Shown here: piece by piece, positions 10,455 to 19,216 of the stretch | How the letters are laid out: every line of letters begins with the position of its first letter | Numbering within the stretch: position 1 is the stretch's first letter | The notes under the pieces: model-generated | What the model was told of the DNA's origin: nothing | The model's database searches: none | Seen by the model: the letters and a program-made list of their open reading frames with translations, nothing else | NCBI GenBank assembly: GCA_944387095.1 | Contig: CALXDP010000007.1 | Location: 34,200-98,199 of the forward strand | Source of the DNA: an uncultured Oscillospiraceae bacterium | Lineage (GTDB): Bacteria; Bacillota; Clostridia; Oscillospirales; Oscillospiraceae | Length of the DNA stretch: 64,000 nt | Direction: 5' to 3' | Translations under genes and position numbers: made by a program

Positions 10455-11951
10455 ATGGAACTCAAACAGGCTTTGGAGCAGCTGGAGGCACTCCAGAAAA
10501 AGATGTACGCCTATCAGTGCGCCTCCTCGTCCCTGTATCTGGACAGCGTCACCGTGGCCCCCAGGGACACCGCCCAGGGCCGGGGGGTGGCCCTGGGTAT
10601 TCTGGCGGGGGAGCGCCACAAGCTGTTCGCCAACCCCCAGGTGGGAGAACTGCTGGATTTCCTGGACGGCCAGCGGGAGGAGCTGACCTTTCTCCAACGC
10701 CGCCAGGTGGAGGAGCTGCGCCGCAGCTGGCGGCAGATGGCCCGCATTCCGGCGGAGGAGTACATGGCCTATGCCCAGCTGACCAACCAGGCCAGCGACG
10801 TATGGCACAAGGCCAAGCAGACCAATGATTTCGAGCTGTTCCGGCCAGTTCTGGAACAGCTGGTGGTCTTTAGCCGGAAGTTTGCCGGCTATTACGACGA
10901 TACCAAGGCCCCCTACGATGCCCTGCTCAATGAGTACGAGCGGGGGGTGGACATGGCTTACCTGGACCAGTTCTTTGCCGCCATCCGAGAGAAGCTGGTG
11001 CCGGTGATCCGGGCCATCGGGGAGAAAGCACAGCCCGATGACAGTTTCCTCCACCGGGCGTACCCCGTGGAGGGGCAGCGGAAGTTCTCCGGCTACCTTA
11101 TGGAGGTGCTGGGGCTGGATCGGGCCCACTGCGCCATCGGGGAGACGGAGCACCCCTTCACCCTGAATTTCAACAACAAGGACGTGCGCATTACCACCCG
11201 CTATGACGAGCGTGATGTGGCCAGCTCCATGTACTCCGTCATCCACGAGGGGGGCCACGCCAAGTATGAGCTGGGCATCCGGGACGACGTGCAGTACACC
11301 TGCCTGGCCGGGGGTGTGTCCATGGGTGTCCACGAGAGCCAGTCCCGGTTCTACGAGAACCTCATCGGGCGCTCCCGCCCCTTTATTGAGGCTATCTTCC
11401 CCAGGATGCGGGAGTTCTTTCCGGAGCAGCTGGCCGATGTGACGGCGGAGCGGTTCTACCGGGCGGTGAACAAGGCCCAGCCCTCCCTCATCCGCATTGA
11501 GGCGGACGAGCTGACCTACTGCCTGCATATCATGGTGCGCTATGAGATCGAAAAGCAGCTCATTGGCGGTGCGCTGGAAGTGAAGGACGTGCCGGAGGCC
11601 TGGAACCGGCTATACAAGGAGTACCTGGGGGTAGAGGTGCCCGACGACAGGCGGGGCTGCCTCCAGGACTCCCACTGGTCCGGCGGCTCCTTTGGCTACT
11701 TTCCCTCCTACGCCCTGGGCAGCGCCTACGGCGCCCAGATGCTGAAGAACATGGAGCAAGAGTTCGACGTGTGGGGCCCGGTGTCCCGGGGGGACCTGTC
11801 CCAGGTGTCCGCCTGGCTGGGGGACAAGGTCCACCAGTACGGCGGCCTGCTCACTCCGGCGGAAGTGGTGGAGAACGCCTGCGGGGATTTTGACCCCGGC
11901 ATTTACACAGACTATCTGGTGGACAAGTACAGCTGGCTGTACGGCCTGTAA
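10455..11951 (+). CDS. M32-family metallocarboxypeptidase
   Basis: A 498-residue carboxypeptidase Taq-type (M32) enzyme that removes C-terminal residues from peptides in the cytosol. Diagnostic motifs are the zinc-binding HEGGH (264-268), the downstream HESQS (from residue 293) that supplies the further ligand, and the M32 signature IRIEADELTYCLHIM. Length is normal for the family. With the M3 peptidase and the opp operon downstream it fits a peptide-use locus. Confidence 0.95.
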   Translation: MELKQALEQLEALQKKMYAYQCASSSLYLDSVTVAPRDTAQGRGVALGILAGERHKLFANPQVGELLDFLDGQREELTFLQRRQVEELRRSWRQMARIPAEEYMAYAQLTNQASDVWHKAKQTNDFELFRPVLEQLVVFSRKFAGYYDDTKAPYDALLNEYERGVDMAYLDQFFAAIREKLVPVIRAIGEKAQPDDSFLHRAYPVEGQRKFSGYLMEVLGLDRAHCAIGETEHPFTLNFNNKDVRITTRYDERDVASSMYSVIHEGGHAKYELGIRDDVQYTCLAGGVSMGVHESQSRFYENLIGRSRPFIEAIFPRMREFFPEQLADVTAERFYRAVNKAQPSLIRIEADELTYCLHIMVRYEIEKQLIGGALEVKDVPEAWNRLYKEYLGVEVPDDRRGCLQDSHWSGGSFGYFPSYALGSAYGAQMLKNMEQEFDVWGPVSRGDLSQVSAWLGDKVHQYGGLLTPAEVVENACGDFDPGIYTDYLVDKYSWLYGL

Positions 11952-11982
11952 GCGGCCGGGCCGGAGACAAGGGGGAAAACCT

Positions 11983-12756
11983 GTGAGGATCGCGCTGGTG
12001 ACGGGGGCCTCCAGCGGCCTGGGCCGGGAGTTTGTCCGGCAGCTGGACCGGGAGAGCGGGCTGAAACTGGACGAGCTGTGGGTGATTGCCCGGCGGGAGA
12101 ACCGCCTGGCGGAGCTGGGGGAGCGCTGCGCCCACCGGGTGCGGTCCCTGCCCATGGATCTGACCCGGCGGGAGAGCGTGGAGGCGCTGAAGGCCCTGCT
12201 GGAGCGGGAGAAGCCGGACATCGCCGTGCTGGTGTGCGCCGCGGGGCTGGGGCGGATCGGGCGGACTTGGGAGATCTCAGACCGGGACAACGATGCCATG
12301 ATCGACCTGAACTGCAGGGCGGCGGTAGACGTCACCTGCGCCTGTCTGCCCTACCTCCGCCGGGGCAGCCGGGTGCTGGAGCTGTGCTCCACCGCCGGCT
12401 TCCAGCCCATGCCGGAGCTCAACGTGTACGCGGCCACCAAGGCGTTCCTGCAAAGCTTTACCAAGACCCTGCACTACGAGCTACGGGGCCGGGGGATCCA
12501 CGTCACCGCGGTGTGCCCCTACTGGGTGAAGGACACGGAGTTCATTCCCAGGGCCAAGGAGCATGAGCCGGGGGGATTCCGTCACTTTCCCCTGGCTTCC
12601 CGGGCAGAGAACGTGGTGCGCCGGGCCCTGCGGGACAGCAGGCTGAACCTGTGGGTGTCCACCCCCGGGCCGGTGTGCACGGTCCACCGGCTGGCCGCCA
12701 AATTTATCCCCCACGTGGTGATGGTCCCTCTGATGGACCTATTGCGCCGGCTGTGA
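11983..12756 (+). CDS. SDR-family NAD(P)-dependent oxidoreductase
   Basis: A 257-residue short-chain dehydrogenase/reductase. It shows the cofactor motif TGASSGLG at the very N-terminus, an NNAG-equivalent CAAGLGRIG, and the catalytic YAATK. It starts at a GTG (11983) preceded by AAGGGGGAA; this start is needed to place TGxxxGxG directly after the first beta strand. The C-terminus is hydrophobic and basic, as in DltE/YqjQ-like SDRs. The substrate is unknown. Confidence 0.88.
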   Translation: MRIALVTGASSGLGREFVRQLDRESGLKLDELWVIARRENRLAELGERCAHRVRSLPMDLTRRESVEALKALLEREKPDIAVLVCAAGLGRIGRTWEISDRDNDAMIDLNCRAAVDVTCACLPYLRRGSRVLELCSTAGFQPMPELNVYAATKAFLQSFTKTLHYELRGRGIHVTAVCPYWVKDTEFIPRAKEHEPGGFRHFPLASRAENVVRRALRDSRLNLWVSTPGPVCTVHRLAAKFIPHVVMVPLMDLLRRL

Positions 12757-12784
12757 GCGCCGGAATGAATGGAGGCAACTGTGT

Positions 12785-13333
12785 ATGAAAGAGGCGTTGG
12801 AACAGCTTACGGCCCAGGCCCGGCAGGTCACGGCGGAGCTGCTGGAGGTGGCCCAGCTCCGCCCGGGAGATATCTTTGTGGTGGGCTGCTCGTCCTCGGA
12901 GATCATCGGTGGGCAGATTGGCCGCGCCTCCAGCCTGGAGGCGGCCCAGGCGGTATTTGCCGGCATCTACCCGGTGCTGCGAGACCGGGAGATCTGGCTG
13001 GCCGCTCAATGCTGCGAGCACCTGAACCGGGCCCTTGTCATTGAGGAGGCCTGCGCCCGGCAGTATGGCTGTGACCCGGTGTGCGTGGTGCCCCAGCCCA
13101 AGGCCGGCGGCTCGTTTGCCACCACGGCCTGGAGAAATTTTGCCTCTCCCGTGGCGGTGGAGCACATCCGGGCCCACGCCGGACTGGACATCGGCGGCAC
13201 CCTCATCGGGATGCATCTGCGGGACGTGGCGGTACCGGTGCGGCTGAGTTTGGACCGCATCGGACAGGCCGGCCTGCTGTGCGCCCGAACCCGGCCCAAG
13301 CTCATCGGAGGCAGCCGGGCGGTGTACGGATGA
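12785..13333 (+). CDS. UPF0340 (YwlG-like) protein
   Basis: A 182-residue UPF0340/TIGR01440 family protein. Family-typical stretches include FVVGCSSSEIIGGQIG, WLAAQCCEHLNRALVIEE, VVPQPKAGGSFATTAW and DIGGTLIGMHLRDVAVPVR. The biochemical function is not established. GGAGG lies upstream of the ATG. A hairpin terminator follows the stop. Confidence 0.9.
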   Translation: MKEALEQLTAQARQVTAELLEVAQLRPGDIFVVGCSSSEIIGGQIGRASSLEAAQAVFAGIYPVLRDREIWLAAQCCEHLNRALVIEEACARQYGCDPVCVVPQPKAGGSFATTAWRNFASPVAVEHIRAHAGLDIGGTLIGMHLRDVAVPVRLSLDRIGQAGLLCARTRPKLIGGSRAVYG

Positions 13334-13351
13334 AGCGTCCGGGTTCTGTGG

Positions 13352-13384
13352 AAAGCCCCGCGCCCGCATGGGACGCGGGGCTTT
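13352..13384 (+). terminator. Hairpin terminator after the UPF0340 gene
   Basis: Perfect 11-bp stem: AAAGCCCCGCG (13352-13362) pairs with CGCGGGGCTTT (13374-13384) around an 11-base loop. It separates the upstream run of genes from the M3 peptidase promoter. Confidence 0.75.
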
Positions 13385-13427
13385 GCAAGTTTCGGCGGCT
13401 GCCGCTGCAAAGGATAAAATTTTCACC

Positions 13428-13456
13428 TTGCCCAATGGGGCAGTTTGTATTATAAT
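13428..13456 (+). promoter_or_regulatory. Promoter of the M3 oligoendopeptidase
   Basis: TTGCCC (13428-13433), a 17-bp spacer and TATAAT (13451-13456). It lies about 40 bases upstream of the start codon and just after a terminator. Confidence 0.7.
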
Positions 13457-13494
13457 AACTTATACTTCTTTCAAAACGGCGGGAGGCAGCAGTG

Positions 13495-15198
13495 ATGAAA
13501 TTCCACGAAATGCCCTATGAGCGCCCTGACCTGGAGACGGTCAAGGCTGCCTTGTCGGATTATATCGAAAAATTGCGGAATGCCGCCAGCTACCAGCAGG
13601 CCAAGGCAGTCTTTCTGGAGCTTGAAAAGTACAATGAACATGTGGGCACTATGGGGACTCTGGCCCACATCCGCCACTCCATTGACACCCGGGACGAATT
13701 CTACGACGGGGAGGAGAAGTTCTGGAACTCCGCCGGGCCGGAGCTCCAGGAGTATGGCCAGGCCTGGACCCAGGCGATGCTGAACTCTCCCTTCCGCAAG
13801 GACTTTGAGGCGGAGTACGGCGAGCTGATGTTCGTCAACGCGGAGATCGAGCTGAAGACCTTCTCCCCGGAGATTATTCCCCAGCTTCAGCAGGAGAACG
13901 AGTTGACCCAGGAGTATGAAAAGCTGCTGGCCTCTGCCCAGATCCCCTTTGAGGGCGGGGTGTATACCCTATCCCAGCTTACCCCTTTCAAAAACGACCC
14001 GGACGACGCCCGCCGCCTGGCTGCCTGGAAGGCGGAGGGCCGGTGGTACAAGGACAACCAGGAGAAGCTGGACGCCATCTACGATCAGCTGGTCCACCTG
14101 CGGGACGAGATGGGCCGCAAGCTGGGCTATGAGGGGTATACCACCCTGGGCTATTACCGCATGGGCCGCAACTGCTACACCAAGCAGGATGTGGAGAAGT
14201 TCCGCGCCGCGGTGGTAAAATACCTGGTGCCCGTGGCCGACAAGGTCTACCGCAAGCAGGCCCAGCGCCTGGGTAAGGACTATCCCATGAGCTTTGCCGA
14301 CAACGCCCTGGAGTTCCGATCCGGCAACCCCAAGCCCGTGGGTACCCCGGAGGACATCCTGTCCCAGGGGAAAAAGTTCTACGACGAGCTCTCCCCCGAG
14401 ACCAGCGTGTTCTTCCGCACCATGCTGGACAATGAGCTGCTGGACGTGCTGTCCACCGAGGGCAAGCAGTCCGGTGGCTATTGCACCGGCATCCGGGAGT
14501 ACAAGGTCCCCTTTATTTTCGCCAACTTCAACGGCACCCAAGGGGACGTGGAGGTGGTCACCCATGAGGCGGGCCACGCCTTCGCCTATTGGACCAACCG
14601 GGACCGGGTGCCGGGAGAGTACACCTGGCCCTCCATGGAGGCCTGCGAGGTCCACTCCATGTCCATGGAGTTCTTTGCCGAGCCCTGGGCGGATGGCTTC
14701 TTCGGCCCGGACGCCCGCAAGTTCCTGTACAGCCACCTGGCCGGCGCGCTGACCTTCATCCCCTACGGTACTATGGTGGACCACTTCCAGCACGAGGTGT
14801 ACGCCAACCCGGACATGACCCCTGCCCAGCGCCACGCCATGTGGAAAGAGCTGCTGGGAGTGTATATGCCCTGGATGCGCCTGGACGGGGACATCCCCTT
14901 CTACAGCGAAGGGGAGGGCTGGCAGCGCCAGCACCACATTTACTCCAGCCCCTTCTACTATATCGACTACTGTCTGGCCCAGACCGTGTCCCTCCAGTTC
15001 TGGGCCCTGATCCAGAAGGACCGGAAGGACGCCTGGGACCACTACATGGCCTACACCCGCCAGGGAGGGAGCCGCACCTTTACCGAGCTTCTGCGGAACG
15101 CCGGGCTGGAATCTCCCTTTGATGAGAGCTGCCTGCGGGGGGTGTGCCAGGCGGCCAGCGCCTGGCTGGACGGTTTCGATTTGACGGGTATCACTTAA
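13495..15198 (+). CDS. M3-family oligoendopeptidase (PepF-like)
   Basis: A 567-residue zinc oligoendopeptidase of the M3 family, expected to cut short peptides in the cytosol. The zinc site HEAGH is at residues 357-361 and is followed about 30 residues later by the family third-ligand region MEACEVHSMSMEFF. The ATG at 13495 is used because GGGAGG lies eight bases upstream; a GTG immediately before it is possible. The oligopeptide transporter operon follows on the same strand. Confidence 0.94.
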   Translation: MKFHEMPYERPDLETVKAALSDYIEKLRNAASYQQAKAVFLELEKYNEHVGTMGTLAHIRHSIDTRDEFYDGEEKFWNSAGPELQEYGQAWTQAMLNSPFRKDFEAEYGELMFVNAEIELKTFSPEIIPQLQQENELTQEYEKLLASAQIPFEGGVYTLSQLTPFKNDPDDARRLAAWKAEGRWYKDNQEKLDAIYDQLVHLRDEMGRKLGYEGYTTLGYYRMGRNCYTKQDVEKFRAAVVKYLVPVADKVYRKQAQRLGKDYPMSFADNALEFRSGNPKPVGTPEDILSQGKKFYDELSPETSVFFRTMLDNELLDVLSTEGKQSGGYCTGIREYKVPFIFANFNGTQGDVEVVTHEAGHAFAYWTNRDRVPGEYTWPSMEACEVHSMSMEFFAEPWADGFFGPDARKFLYSHLAGALTFIPYGTMVDHFQHEVYANPDMTPAQRHAMWKELLGVYMPWMRLDGDIPFYSEGEGWQRQHHIYSSPFYYIDYCLAQTVSLQFWALIQKDRKDAWDHYMAYTRQGGSRTFTELLRNAGLESPFDESCLRGVCQAASAWLDGFDLTGIT

Positions 15199-15595
15199 GC
15201 GGGGCTTGGCGGGACCCGCCCGGGCACAGGGCGCCGCCCTGATTAGACGGCGGAAGCGGGAAATCCTGACAAAATATTGTGCACTTCCTACAAAAACGGG
15301 TGTTTTCCGGCGGGGGAATTTCTAAGCCGGCCGGGCGGGTTTGTGTAGGTTTTCAGGGAGATCTGTGCTATAATAAAATGCGTAAAATTCCAAGGTGGAA
15401 ATTGCAAGTTTCAACCTCAAATCCTGCAAGATGATGCAGTTTCCGCTGGATTAACCCCGGAAGACAGCGGGGAAATTGCAAAAAGGGCCGCCCCTTTTTG
15501 CAGCCCGCCCCCGTGGCCGGGCTTGCTTTTGTGAACAGAGGATAAAATCCTTGTTCAGTTATAGATCCCTAAACTTATTTTTAGGAGGAAAGAAC
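15199..15595 (+). promoter_or_regulatory. Promoter and long structured leader of the opp operon
   Basis: An extended -10 (TGCTATAAT, 15366-15374) predicts transcription from about 15381, leaving a leader of roughly 215 bases. The leader has several inverted repeats: GGTGGAAA/TTTCAACC near 15393-15416, CTGCA/TGCAG near 15424-15440, CCGCTG/CAGCGG near 15443-15470, a perfect 11-bp hairpin TGCAAAAAGGG/CCCTTTTTGCA (15477-15502), and AGCCCG/CGGGCT (15502-15523) followed by TGCTTTT. The last two could be competing antiterminator and terminator elements. I cannot match it to a named riboswitch class. Confidence 0.6.
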
Positions 15596-18106
15596 ATGAA
15601 AAAGCTTGTGGCTTTGCTGCTGGCTCTGGTCATGTGCGTCGGTCTGCTGGCCGGCTGTACCAACACTGGAACCGACAGCAGCGAAAACCCCAGCTCCGGG
15701 ACCACCGGCGAAGGTGTCAGCTACACCTATCGGGACTATTCCGAAGCTTTGGGCACCAACTGGAGCTCCCACACCTGGGAGACCAACGCAGACAGCAGCA
15801 TCATGGGTTACATCACCACCCAGATGGTCACCATGATGCCTCTGGACACCGAGAATGGCGTATACCAGTGGGTGTATGAGATGGCCACCTCCGTCACCGA
15901 CGTGACCGCTGACCATCAGGATGACCTGACCAAGTACAGCGTCACCCTTCCCGCAGGCACTGCCGCTGAGGATGTGACCGAGGGCTACGTGTACGAGGTC
16001 ACCCTGAACGAAGAGGCCGCCTGGCAGGATGGCACCCCCATCAACGCCGACACCTACATCTACTCCATGCAGCAGCTGCTCAACCCGGACATGAAGAACT
16101 ACCGGGCTAACCTGGTGTACAGCGGGGAGGGCGCCCTGGCCGGAGCCAACGCCTACTATAACTCCGGCAGCCCCATTTACAATCCTCTGGTTCCCGCCTA
16201 TGGCGAGGGAGAGACTCCCGATTACTCCTATGATCTGGAGCAGGGGATTGCCGACGGGCAGGTTTATATCAACGTCACTGCGACCAATATGACCCTGTAC
16301 AACGACAGCCTGAGCAACCTGAACTCCATGGTTGGCGCTGGCCTTGACGATCAGATTAGTGCCCTGGCTGAGGCCGCCGACGCCTACGGCTACACCCTGG
16401 TGACCGCCGAGAACCGTGAGACCGTGGAGACCGTGGTCAACACCATCCTGTCCGCTGGATTTGGGATCACCGATCCCACTGAGCAGGCCAACTACCTGAA
16501 GGAGGCCCTGTTCTACAACGATGGCTCCATGTCTGAAGTTCTGAACTATGACGATACCGTGGGCCTGTACAAGGTGGACGATTACACCCTGCGCTACGTC
16601 ACCCAGGCCTACATTGACCTGAACAACTTCATGACCTTCCTGGGCGACGGCTACCTGGTCTACGAGGAGACGTATGAGGCCGGCAAGGATACCTCCGGCA
16701 CCCTGGTGACCACCGACTACGGCACCAGCGTGGATACCACCATGTCCTTTGGCCCCTATATTCTGGAGTCCTATCAGGCCGACCGCCAGATGGTCTTTAC
16801 CCGCAACGAGAACTGGTACGGTTGGGAGGATGAGCGCAACGAAGATGGCAACCTGGTATCCTACACCCCCTATGAGGTGGACGGCGAAAACGTAGAGCGC
16901 TGGCAGGCCACCAGCATTGTGGTCGACGTCATGGACGATAACACCGCCATGCAGGCCTTCCTCAGCGGCGATCTGAGCTCTTGGCGCCCCACTGCCGAGG
17001 AGCTGCCCAACTACACAACCTCCACCCAGCTGTTCCAGCAGCAGGAGAGCTATACCATGTCCTTCTTCTTCAACACTGATGTGGCGGCCCTGCAGACCAT
17101 GGACGTGTCCGGTGGCAACACCAACAGCGTGGTGCTGTCCAACGAGAACTTCCGCCGTGCCATGAGTCTGGCCATCAACCGGGATGAGTATGTCACCGCT
17201 ACGCCTGGCTATGTGGCGGCTTACTCTCTGATGAACGACATGTACTACTATGACCCCTACAACGACCCCACCTCCAATTACCGTCATTCTGATGCCGCCA
17301 TGCAGGCCATCTGCAATCTGTACGGCGTGGAGTACGGCGAAGGCACTCCCTACGCCACCCTGGAGGACGCCTATAACTCCATCAACGGCTACAACCTTAC
17401 CGAGGCCCAGGCCCTGATGGCCCAGGCCTGTGATGAGCTGGTGGAGGCCGGGCTGTACACCGAGGGCGAGGACATCTACATCCGTGTCGCCTGGGCGGCT
17501 GGCTCTCTTGCCGATCCGGACAACAACCAGGTGGCCCTGCTCAACGAGATGCTCAACGCCGCTTTGGAGGGCTCCGGCTTTGGCTCCCTCACTCTGGAGG
17601 CCGTGGGCAACCTGGAGAACCGCTATGCGGACGTACCCGCCGGCACTTATGCCATCGGCTACGGCGCCTGGGGCGGTGCTTACTTCTATCCCTTCCGCAA
17701 CATGCAGGTCTACTGCGACCCCGACCAGTACGCGGTCAACGAGTTGGGCTGCTGGGATCCCACCACAGAGACCCTGACCCTCACCGTGGACGGCGAGGAG
17801 TACACCATGACCTGGCAGGATTGGTCTAACTCCATGATCGGCGCCGGTCAGTTTGCCACCGCCTCCAACGAGACCAAGCTGCAGATCACCGCTCTGCTGG
17901 AGGAGGAGTATCTGAACAAGTTCTACCGCATCCCCCTGTGCGGCACCACTATTTGTGAGATGCTGTCCTACCAGGTGCGGTACATCACCGAGAACTACAA
18001 CGTCATGTACGGCTTCGGCGGTCTTGAGCTGATGAATTTCCTGTACAGCGACGCTGAGTGGGAAGCTGAAGTATCTGCGCAGGGTGGCAACCTGAGCTAC
18101 GAGTAA
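15596..18106 (+). CDS. oppA: Oligopeptide ABC transporter substrate-binding lipoprotein
   Basis: A large (836-residue) SBP_bac_5-type peptide-binding protein. The N-terminus is a lipoprotein signal peptide (MKKLVALLLALVMCVGLLAGC) whose lipobox cysteine anchors it to the outer face of the membrane. A Ser/Thr/Asn linker and the binding domain follow. It is clearly longer than the usual 530-600 residues. The ATG at 15596 has AGGAGG upstream. It is the first gene of oppABCDF. Confidence 0.9.
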   Translation: MKKLVALLLALVMCVGLLAGCTNTGTDSSENPSSGTTGEGVSYTYRDYSEALGTNWSSHTWETNADSSIMGYITTQMVTMMPLDTENGVYQWVYEMATSVTDVTADHQDDLTKYSVTLPAGTAAEDVTEGYVYEVTLNEEAAWQDGTPINADTYIYSMQQLLNPDMKNYRANLVYSGEGALAGANAYYNSGSPIYNPLVPAYGEGETPDYSYDLEQGIADGQVYINVTATNMTLYNDSLSNLNSMVGAGLDDQISALAEAADAYGYTLVTAENRETVETVVNTILSAGFGITDPTEQANYLKEALFYNDGSMSEVLNYDDTVGLYKVDDYTLRYVTQAYIDLNNFMTFLGDGYLVYEETYEAGKDTSGTLVTTDYGTSVDTTMSFGPYILESYQADRQMVFTRNENWYGWEDERNEDGNLVSYTPYEVDGENVERWQATSIVVDVMDDNTAMQAFLSGDLSSWRPTAEELPNYTTSTQLFQQQESYTMSFFFNTDVAALQTMDVSGGNTNSVVLSNENFRRAMSLAINRDEYVTATPGYVAAYSLMNDMYYYDPYNDPTSNYRHSDAAMQAICNLYGVEYGEGTPYATLEDAYNSINGYNLTEAQALMAQACDELVEAGLYTEGEDIYIRVAWAAGSLADPDNNQVALLNEMLNAALEGSGFGSLTLEAVGNLENRYADVPAGTYAIGYGAWGGAYFYPFRNMQVYCDPDQYAVNELGCWDPTTETLTLTVDGEEYTMTWQDWSNSMIGAGQFATASNETKLQITALLEEEYLNKFYRIPLCGTTICEMLSYQVRYITENYNVMYGFGGLELMNFLYSDAEWEAEVSAQGGNLSYE

Positions 18107-18142
18107 GAAAGAAATATCGCAGAGCCGAACCAAATCAGTCTA

Positions 18143-18175
18143 CCGGGCAGGGGAGGGGCTCCCTCCTCTGCCCGG
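18143..18175 (+). terminator. Intercistronic hairpin between oppA and oppB
   Basis: CCGGGCAG-GGAGGG pairs with CCCTCC-CTGCCCGG around a tiny loop, with one unpaired base, 37 bases after the oppA stop and without a clean T-run. A hairpin at this place usually stabilises the binding-protein message or lets only part of transcription through, giving more OppA than permease. Confidence 0.55.
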
Positions 18176-18253
18176 CGCGGCTTTTCCCCCGGCGGGTCTT
18201 GATCACATTCGGCTCCAATGAGAATTTGCGGAGGCCGAAAAGGAGACGAGTCT

Positions 18254-19216
18254 ATGGCCAAATATGTGCTGAAACGGATCTTGCTGATGATCCTCACCTT
18301 CTTCGTCATCGTGACGATATGCTTCATGCTCATCCGGCTGCTGCCCCGGGAGCTGCCCATGGAGGAAAATCTCCGGGAAGTGATGTTGGCCCGGTTTGAG
18401 GCGCTGGGTTATAACGAACCGCTACTGGTGCAGTTCGGCATCTATCTGAAAAATATCTTTACCAACTGGGACTTTGGCACCTCTTGGTATGTGCAGTTCC
18501 GGGCGGACGCCTGGGACGTGCTTATGGACCGTCTGTGGCCTACCGTGCTAGTCAACTTCTACTCCTTCCTAGTGTCGGTCCCTCTGGGGCTGGCCCTGGG
18601 GATCTATGCCGCAGTTCGCAAGAACAAGTGGCAGGACCATCTCATCAGCACTCTGGTGATGGTATTCGTTTCCGTGCCGTCCTATGTATATGGATTTCTG
18701 GTGCAGTATTTTCTGTACTTCAAGGCGGGCCTGTTCCCGCTGACGGTGTCCTCCCTGGCGGACGCCGGAGGGTCCTGGTTTACCTGGACCATGTTTTATA
18801 GTATGATTCCCCCCATCATTGCGCTCTCCTTCGGGCAGATTGCCGGCCTGTGCCGGTTCACTCGGGCGGAGCTGACAGAGACTTTGACTTCCGACTATAT
18901 GCTGCTGGCGCGTACCAAGGGCCTGACCAGGAGCCAGGCAACCACTCGCCACGCGCTGAAAAACGCCATGGTGCCCATCCTACCCATGATCATTTCCACT
19001 TTCATTTCGATCCTGGCGGGCTCTATGGTCATTGAACAAATTTTCGCAATTCCCGGTGTCGGACAGCTCTACATCCGGTCCATTAATCTGTTGGACTATG
19101 ATGTGTTCATGATGGACACGGTGTTCTACGTGTTCGTGGGCCTGCTGGCCGGCATCGTTGTGGATATCAGCTACGGATTCATTGATCCGCGTATCAGAAT
19201 GGGGAAGAAGAAATGA
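18254..19216 (+). CDS. oppB: Oligopeptide ABC transporter permease OppB
   Basis: A 320-residue inner-membrane permease of the binding-protein-dependent family. TM1 is near residues 8-30 (ILLMILTFFVIVTICFMLI) and five further segments are seen. The cytoplasmic EAA-like loop reads TSDYMLLARTKGLTRSQATTRHALKNAMVPI in two adjoining pieces, and the C-terminal segment includes EQIFAIPGVGQL. AAGGAGACG precedes the ATG. The stop overlaps the oppC start (ATGA). Confidence 0.93.
   Translation: MAKYVLKRILLMILTFFVIVTICFMLIRLLPRELPMEENLREVMLARFEALGYNEPLLVQFGIYLKNIFTNWDFGTSWYVQFRADAWDVLMDRLWPTVLVNFYSFLVSVPLGLALGIYAAVRKNKWQDHLISTLVMVFVSVPSYVYGFLVQYFLYFKAGLFPLTVSSLADAGGSWFTWTMFYSMIPPIIALSFGQIAGLCRFTRAELTETLTSDYMLLARTKGLTRSQATTRHALKNAMVPILPMIISTFISILAGSMVIEQIFAIPGVGQLYIRSINLLDYDVFMMDTVFYVFVGLLAGIVVDISYGFIDPRIRMGKKK

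Noticed and set aside
15381-15595. T-box, SAM, glycine, c-di-GMP or guanidine riboswitch in the opp leader
   Set aside because: None of the conserved core sequences of these classes could be found by eye.
15581-18133. 850-codon frame opposite oppA
   Set aside because: It is antisense to a gene with a clear lipoprotein signal and peptide-binding fold; its Val/His/Gly-rich sequence is typical of shadows here.
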